Shown here: in pieces, positions 58,259 to 64,000 of the stretch
Numbering within the stretch: the stretch's first letter is position 1
Layout: each line of letters starts with the position of its first letter
DNA from: Aquanectria penicillioides
Lineage: Eukaryota > Ascomycota > Sordariomycetes > Hypocreales > Nectriaceae
Reading direction: 5' to 3'
Length of the DNA stretch: 64,000 nucleotides
NCBI GenBank assembly: GCA_003415625.1
Contig: PYIU01000005.1
Coordinates: 3,353,001 to 3,417,000 of the forward strand
The notes under the pieces: model-generated
Told to the model about the DNA's origin: nothing
Database searches by the model: none
The model's input: the letters and a program-made list of their open reading frames with translations, nothing else
Position numbers and translations under genes: made by a program

Positions 58259-60285
58259 ATGGCCGAAGCTCAACCCCCGGCCGTGGTCGCCAAGACCGCC
58301 GGCGGCAACAATGCCTTCCACAACTTCCACAACGACTTCGCTCACATTGCCGACCCCAACGAGCGTCGTCGCCTGGCCCTCGCCGAGATCGACAAGGCTC
58401 CCTTCGGCTGGTACCACGTCCGTGCTTGTGTCGTCGCTGGTGTCGGTTTCTTCACTGATTCCTACGACATCTTCGTCGTCTCCATGTTGACCATCATGCT
58501 CGGTATTGTCTACTACCCCAAGGGTACCCTCCCTACCTCTTCCGATACTGCCGTCAAGCTTTCCACCTCTGCCGGTACCGTCATCGGCCAGCTCGGTTTC
58601 GGTATGCTTGCTGATATCGTCGGCCGAAAGCGCATGTACGGTCTGGAGCTCATTGTCATCATCTTCGCCACCCTCGCCCAGTCTCTGTCCGCCGGATCTC
58701 CTGCTTGCTCCCTCATCGGAGTCATCATCTTCTGGCGTGTGCTGATGGGTGTCGGTATTGGTGGTGACTACCCCCTGTCTTCCATTATCACTTCCGAGTA
58801 AGTCTTTCCTGTCTTGTCTTGTTGTCTATAATCCAATCCTCGAGGGGGGGTGTTCGCATGCTAATGCCTTTACCTCTTTAGGTTCGCTACCACCAAGTGG
58901 CGTGGTGCCATGATGGGCGCTGTCTTTGCTATGCAGGGCATTGGTCAGTTCGTCGGTGCTCTTGTCATGATCTTCCTTACTCTCGGTTTCAAGAGCAAGC
59001 TCCAGAACTCCCCCAGCATCGACAAGTGCGATGCTGATTGCCAGGTCGCCGTTGACAAGATGTGGCGTACTCTGGTCGGCTTTGGCGCCGTCCCCGCTTG
59101 CATCGCCCTCTACTGTAAGTTGCCCCCCCCCCCCCCCCCCCCCCCCCCCATCCCGATGCATCGCCCGTTGTCACTTGGCTTTACTTGGCCCTGCTTGGCA
59201 TGCCTTGGCATTCCTCGGTACCAAACGTGGCCTACCTTGGCATGCCTTGGCAACTCATCATGCTCGTGTGACACCTTACTTACATTGGACATACACATAG
59301 ACCGTCTTACCATCCCCGAGACCCCCCGTTACACCTTCGACATCGCCCGTGATGCCGAGCAGGCTGATGCCGATGTCAAGGCTTACGTTAGCGGCAAGGC
59401 TGGTGGTGAGTCCGACGAGGTCGCCCGCGCCGAGGCCCAAAAGGTCAGCCGTGAGAACCTTCAAGTCCCCAAGGCCAGCTGGGGCGACTTTGCCCGCCAC
59501 TACTCCAAGCTTCCCAACTTCCTCCTGCTCCTCGGAACTGCTGGTTCGTGGTTCTGTCTTGATGTGGCCTACTATGGCCTCTCTTTGAACAACGGCACCA
59601 TCCTCCAGGTCATCGGCTACTCCACCAAGAACGCCAACAACGTCTACGAGTACCTGTACAACACTGCCGTCGGTAACATCATCATCGTTCTTGCTGGTGC
59701 CGTTCCCGGCTACTGGGTCTCCGTCGCTACCATCGATACCATCGGCCGCAAGCCCATCCAGCTTGGTGGTTTCATGATCCTTACTATTCTCTTCATCGTT
59801 ATGGGCTTCGCCTACAACCACATTTCTTCCAACGGCCTCCTTGCCATTTACGTCCTTGCTCAGTTCTTCTTCAACTTCGGTATGTCTCAACCCGACCAAC
59901 CATTATCGTATTCACTTACTAACCCTTCCCAGGCCCCAACACTACCACCTTCATCATCCCTGGTGAGGTCTTCCCCACCCGATACCGATCTACCTCCCAC
60001 GGTATCTCTGCCGCTTCCGGCAAGATCGGCTCCATCATCGGTCAGGGTGCCTTCGCTCCCCTTCGCACCCGCGGTGCCACCAAGACCAACGCTGCCCCTT
60101 GGATGGACCACGTTCTCGAGATCTACGCTCTTTTCATGCTTCTCGGCTGCTTCACCACCCTCCTCGTCCCTGAGACTGCCCGCAAGACTCTTGAGGAGCT
60201 CAGCGGCGAGGATGACTACGCCACCAGCCACGAGAGCATCGACAACGACTCCAGCAACAACCAGAAGGGTGACAACCAGGTTTAG
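58259..60285 (+). CDS. Pho84-like high-affinity phosphate:H+ symporter
   Basis: A plasma-membrane phosphate permease of the MFS PHS family, like yeast Pho84 and Neurospora pho-5. Four exons (58259-58797, 58882-59114, 59301-59879, 59933-60285) sum to 568 codons. Features are a conserved cytosolic N-terminus ending in GWYHVRA, helix 1 with GVGFFTDSYDIF, QLGFGMLADIVGRKRMYG (motif A), GIGGDYPLSSIITSE at the phosphate site, the central loop starting after IPETPRYTFDI, DTIGRKPIQ and the late GPNTTTFIIPGEVFPTRYR. Codons end mostly in C, unlike the AT-richer genes at the left of the window, which suggests high expression. A CACGTG box upstream fits phosphate control. Intron 2 holds a C27 run. Confidence 0.95.
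59123..59149. repeat. poly-C tract, 27 nt, in intron 2 of the phosphate permease
   Basis: Twenty-seven consecutive C begin 8 nt after the donor site, followed by imperfect CTTGGCATGC-type repeats up to the acceptor. Placement so near the donor could affect splicing. Confidence 0.85.
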
Positions 60286-60810
60286 AGGGGGGTCAGGTAG
60301 AACCCGCTTCGGGTTCGCTCTGGTGACTCCACGTCTGTAAACGGATAAAACATTATATAAAAAAAAGGGACAGATCCATTCTTGTGACATTATTGTCGGG
60401 CCTTGCACCATACCCCAGTGACAGATTGCAAGCTACTTTTATACTACTATAAATAAAGTCTTAATTAAATTACCATCTATCCCCCAAGTCCAATGTTGCC
60501 CTCCTTAAAAATGCTACAATGTGAGAGATACGTGGGAAAATCAAAAGTATAGGATAGTGAAGGGGGGAGAAGCTGGTGGATCTCCAGACTGAATATGGTT
60601 GAATTGGAAGAAATTCAACGAATCATCATTGGAATAATTACAACTACTGTAAACTAGGATAATATAGTTAATTCCTGCGCGAACCAAATCATGGCCCGAT
60701 AGCACGTGGATGCTGGGCTGGCGCGTCCTCCCATCATCAACCTTCTTAATCCGTCCGAACCAAGCCGTGTTTTTCTTATCACCACCGGACCCTCCGAACC
60801 CCTCAACCAC
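60286..60810. other. convergent intergenic region
   Basis: It holds the 3' ends of the permease and the small orphan gene. AT-rich around 60340-60680. No gene was seen. Confidence 0.4.
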
Positions 60811-61442
60811 TCAACCGCTCTTGCTGCCACTCCCAAAGAGCCCGGCCGCATAATTCCCAGCACCCTTGATGCCCGCGGTGGTCTGGTTGGCGAGCCCCTT
60901 GCCTCCCTCGGCCACGGCCTGGGCCGTATTATCCGCGACTCCGGATCCCGGCACCTGCGAGGGCACGTATCCGCCCTTGTCGCCCTTTCCCTGTCGCTCG
61001 GCGCGGTTGACGCCCTCTTTGGAAGCCAGGTCGCCGACGGGCTGGAGCAGGCCGTCCTTCCCGATCTGGCCGGCGACGAGGTTGTGCACGTCGTCCTGAA
61101 GCTTGTCGACTTGCCTTACGCCCGTTACTTTGGTCTTACCGAGGGTGTCTGCGTCTGCGTTAGCTCCGGGGGTCACTAACTACTGCACGCAGGAAGAGAA
61201 TCAAATCGAAAAGGAAAAAGCAAAGCCGGCAAAGGGAAAACGGCTAGAAATAGCACGGCTTCTGGGTGGACCTCTTTTCGGGGTAAGGGGACGAAGGGTA
61301 GAGGAGGATGGGCCATAAGAACAGTACCTTTTGTGGCATAACTAGTCTTGTTGTCTTTGGTGAACCATCGGAGGTAAATATCCTCTAGCCATGGCACCCA
61401 GTTTTCGTATTGTTCATTGTAGGTTTTCTTAGTCCACTCCAT
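60811..61442 (-). CDS. small fungal protein of unknown function, Gly-rich C-terminus
   Basis: Two exons (61328-61442, 60811-61175) joined through a TTAG acceptor give 159 residues in frame; two nearby AG sites would break the frame. The N-terminus is aromatic and charged (EWTKKTYNEQYENWVPWLED), then TKVTGVRQVDKLQDDV, AERQGKGDKGGYVP and a Gly/Ala/Ser-rich tail. I recall similar uncharacterised proteins across Pezizomycotina but no function. There is no signal peptide or membrane helix. The hydrophilic, Gly/Ala-rich tail is reminiscent of stress or hydrophilin-type proteins, which is only a suggestion. Confidence 0.78.
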
Positions 61443-62155
61443 GCTGACGAGTAGTCTGTAAGCGAGTTGTTTTCCTCGGGTTTGAAAAAATAATAATAGT
61501 ATGTCGTTGAAGATGCGTGTGTCGAAACAGGACTTAACAACTCAAAGGGAAAAAAGCCATTTCCCTTCAGAACCCTTTATACACACAACATCAAACAAGC
61601 ATCTTTCTTGGCCGGAGGCTTCGTCAGTGGCTTGTGGACGACTTGCAGGGTACGTCATCTTCAGCCTGATATGGCCGAGGAGGCTCGTCTCATAGGCCGG
61701 ACGAGGGCGGTTGGTGGTGGTCTCGGCCATGCAGAGTGATGGCATCCATCTTGGTGTTAGCGCAGCATCCCTGCAAAACCGGTTCTGCATCGTTGCACCA
61801 ACGTCATCCACAGGAAGTAGCCGATGCACATTGTCACTTGGATGCAAGCACTTGAGCAAGGTGGAACATGATGACTATCAAGGAGACGGATCATTTACCT
61901 TGGTTGGAAGAGATGCAAAATTTGAAACGAGCTTATTCTGACGGTCACACAGATGACCATGATGTTACGGTTCAGCTCCTTGTTGGTTGAAACTGCACGC
62001 TCACGTCCATCTCGGTGGGAAAAAGAGCCTACTGTTGCCAAGACCGCCACCATCTGTCGCCACGAAGCCGGTTTTAGACACTCGTCACTACTGTTCTACA
62101 CTCCCGCCGAGTTGATACGCTGGTCAAATTCAATGAATCTGTATGAAGCGCTACT
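61443..62155. other. intergenic, promoter of the small orphan gene
   Basis: No supported gene; short overlapping frames only. Confidence 0.4.
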
Positions 62156-63559
62156 CTATCCAACGTATCGCGCGTATTTAGCAAACTCCGGATCCGCTTT
62201 CAACCTCTCCATGTCCTCCTCCCTCAACGAAATCCCAAGGCTCACCTCGCCGTCTGGCGCCTTGGGCATCAGGTACATGAGGCACTCCAACGGATCGAAA
62301 CGCGGCCTGCGCACAGCCTCTGGCTTTCCGAGGCCAAAGTTGAAATCGAGGTCCCACAAGTTGACCTTGGCCCAGGAGCTGAACATGATGTCGTTGGACG
62401 GATTCGCCTGTGCGGTAAACGAAAAGATGGACTTGTCTGGGGACCTGTGGAGGAATGTAGCGAGCGCTCGAGTGCGGTGTCGCAGTTTTTCGGCATCTAA
62501 TTCAGATCGCAGCTGTGATGCGACAACTCCCAGCGGAGCGTCGATGAGTTGTTGTAGCGTCTCCGCATGGTACGTCATATTTTGCAGAAGCCCTGGATAA
62601 GCCTTGGGGGCTCCCACTTGCTCTCGCACATCGACTGCGCGGGAGAGTTTGGTCTTGTCCGTGGGATTAAGACGAGGGAGACGCGCGCGAGTAACGGATT
62701 GCCAAATGAAGGCGGTGATGGCGTCGTCGGTCGATACAAAGGCCGTGGAGGCCTCTAACGATTTCTCCGCTTCCGCCTTGAGCGTAGCGAGGGCATTTGT
62801 ACCGAAAGAGAAGTAAACCCAGACAGATTTTGGCGGAACAGGTGGCAGTTTAAGTTCTCCATCCGAGGGAGGCGGTGGAGGGGTCTTGATGATTTGGTCG
62901 TCCAGTTCTTTGCTCGGATCGTATGAGCTATCGAAGACAGGGATGAGGGTGCTTCGTGCCATGTTCCCTGCTGCGAGTTCCTCTTTTGTGAATGGGTCGC
63001 CTCTGCAAGCTTTGGAAAGCAATCGGATAACCTCGCCTTGGCCAGTCATGTCCATGGTGCCGTGTTGACCGTTGATAGTGAAGATGAGACCGCCCTCGAT
63101 CCAATTCACTTGGAACATCGTCACGGGCTCAGGATCTGCGGGGTCATATTGCGGACCACCAGGGAGAGTCTTCTGAGCGGCAATGACGTTTTCGTCGAGC
63201 ATGCTCATTGGGAACTCAGCGCCTCGGAGACCTTCCATAGTAGGGGCAGAGGCATCACCGCGCAGATCTTTGACAACGAGGCGGGGTGTTTTATTGAGTA
63301 CCCTGATGCTGAAGATGCCAGAGCTGCCCTGGGGGCCAGGGTCGTGAACGACTTGCCCTGCTACCCAAGGAAAGCCCTCACTTAATCGCTCTAGGCCCTT
63401 TTCTAAAGTAGAAATGATGGTTGGGTGGACTGAGGGATCTGGTACCGAGAAGCACAGACTGATCTGAGTGTAGATTCGAAGGAACGGTTGTTGGCCTTGG
63501 ATATCTAGCTCCATGTCTAGGGTGTTTCTGGTTGTCGTAATAGTCGTGACTGCACCCAT
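62156..63559 (-). CDS. BAHD-type acyltransferase, TRI101-like
   Basis: An intronless gene of 467 residues of the BAHD superfamily, closest in style to fungal trichothecene 3-O-acetyltransferase (TRI101) relatives. These enzymes move an acyl group from CoA to a hydroxyl. The catalytic HGTMD (HxxxD) is at residues 166-170 and the structural DFNFG, the counterpart of DFGWG, at 405-409. FPWVAGQVV and the long proline-rich linker near 226-244 also fit. It appears cytosolic. No other trichothecene gene type is nearby, and TRI101 homologues occur in fungi that make no trichothecenes, so it may modify or detoxify another alcohol. The start at 63559 is the first ATG; M16 is an alternative. Confidence 0.9.
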   Translation of the reverse strand: MGAVTTITTTRNTLDMELDIQGQQPFLRIYTQISLCFSVPDPSVHPTIISTLEKGLERLSEGFPWVAGQVVHDPGPQGSSGIFSIRVLNKTPRLVVKDLRGDASAPTMEGLRGAEFPMSMLDENVIAAQKTLPGGPQYDPADPEPVTMFQVNWIEGGLIFTINGQHGTMDMTGQGEVIRLLSKACRGDPFTKEELAAGNMARSTLIPVFDSSYDPSKELDDQIIKTPPPPPSDGELKLPPVPPKSVWVYFSFGTNALATLKAEAEKSLEASTAFVSTDDAITAFIWQSVTRARLPRLNPTDKTKLSRAVDVREQVGAPKAYPGLLQNMTYHAETLQQLIDAPLGVVASQLRSELDAEKLRHRTRALATFLHRSPDKSIFSFTAQANPSNDIMFSSWAKVNLWDLDFNFGLGKPEAVRRPRFDPLECLMYLMPKAPDGEVSLGISLREEDMERLKADPEFAKYARYVG

Positions 63560-64000
63560 TATGAAAAGCCCAAAGGCTGAAAGCTACCGATCCGGCGCTA
63601 TCGATGTTAATGATCAATGTTAGGCTTCTCTTGCTTTCACAACCATATCTCGAGAGGAGGAGAGACCCCCATGCTATCACCCCACCTCAACTTTCTCATG
63701 ATGACCGAAACTAAGCTTCTGCCCGTTTTGGCGTAGTTCGGTGGGTTCACCCACAAGTTCTCTTGTTGTTCCCCGCTTGCAGGGTTGGTGACACTGGAGG
63801 CAGTTTGTGCAGGCGCTGCGTTTCTGTCATGAATTGATTTGCGAGGTGGTATAGGCCTGGGATCGGCGGTCCTTGCACCGCGTCAAATATGCAACATCAT
63901 CCTCATTTTTATCTATTTTTTATTCTATGATTCCCTTTCCTGCAATCGAGGCGCGACAAAAACATGACGGATAAGGCTTAGTGCATGGACATGGGGACTC
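63560..64000. other. upstream flank of the acyltransferase gene
   Basis: No open frame of note. It probably holds the acyltransferase promoter. Confidence 0.4.

Overview
The window is a stretch of a filamentous ascomycete (Pezizomycotina) nuclear chromosome. Signs of this are genes split by short introns (mostly 47-110 nt) with GTANGT-type donors and CTAAC/CTAAT branch sites, and families typical of that group: Zn2Cys6 regulators, fungal MFS transporters, a hyphal family-2 glycosyltransferase, a Cas1p-type O-acetyltransferase and a TRI101-like acyltransferase. The protein sequences look most like Sordariomycetes, probably Hypocreales; that is inference from recognition, not a search. I saw no tRNA, rRNA, CRISPR or intact transposon.

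Layout. 1-11.5 kb: a class IV (SIRT6/7-like) sirtuin, a ten-exon sugar transporter, an M20D amidohydrolase and, convergent with it, an anion:cation symporter-type MFS permease. 11.5-19.4 kb: a 7.8-kb gene-poor stretch. 19.4-29.9 kb: a Cas1p-like polysaccharide O-acetyltransferase, a frameshifted gene for a probable secreted or GPI-anchored protein, a short-chain dehydrogenase, a Zn2Cys6 regulator and an acidic orphan protein. 29.9-33.3 kb: gene-poor. 33.3-44.6 kb: an oleate delta-12 desaturase and a cellulose-synthase-like GT2 enzyme, both frameshifted as written, then a membrane-anchored GH12-like protein head-to-head with the GT2 gene across 2.9 kb of repeat-rich DNA. 45.9-50.6 kb: a multi-pass membrane protein, an Upc2-like Zn2Cys6 regulator with a 24-nt exon, and a BTB protein. 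52.8-63.6 kb: a drug-efflux MFS transporter, a membrane-spanning GNAT acetyltransferase, a Pho84-type phosphate permease, a small fungal orphan and a BAHD acyltransferase.

Exon sums were used as a check. For every intact multi-exon model the exons add up to a multiple of three. The desaturase is one base short, the GT2 gene two bases short and the secreted-protein gene one base short. All four breaks are consistent with the loss of one base at a short homopolymer, and all lie between about 22.9 and 38.8 kb, so local sequencing error is a serious alternative to real gene loss.

The most interesting idea is the GT2 and GH12-like pair: a processive polysaccharide synthase beside a type II membrane-anchored endoglucanase-fold protein. 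This resembles the pairing of bacterial cellulose synthase with BcsZ and of plant CesA with KORRIGAN. With the Cas1p homologue 15 kb away, the window holds candidate functions for making, trimming and O-acetylating a surface polysaccharide. No biosynthetic gene cluster is evident.
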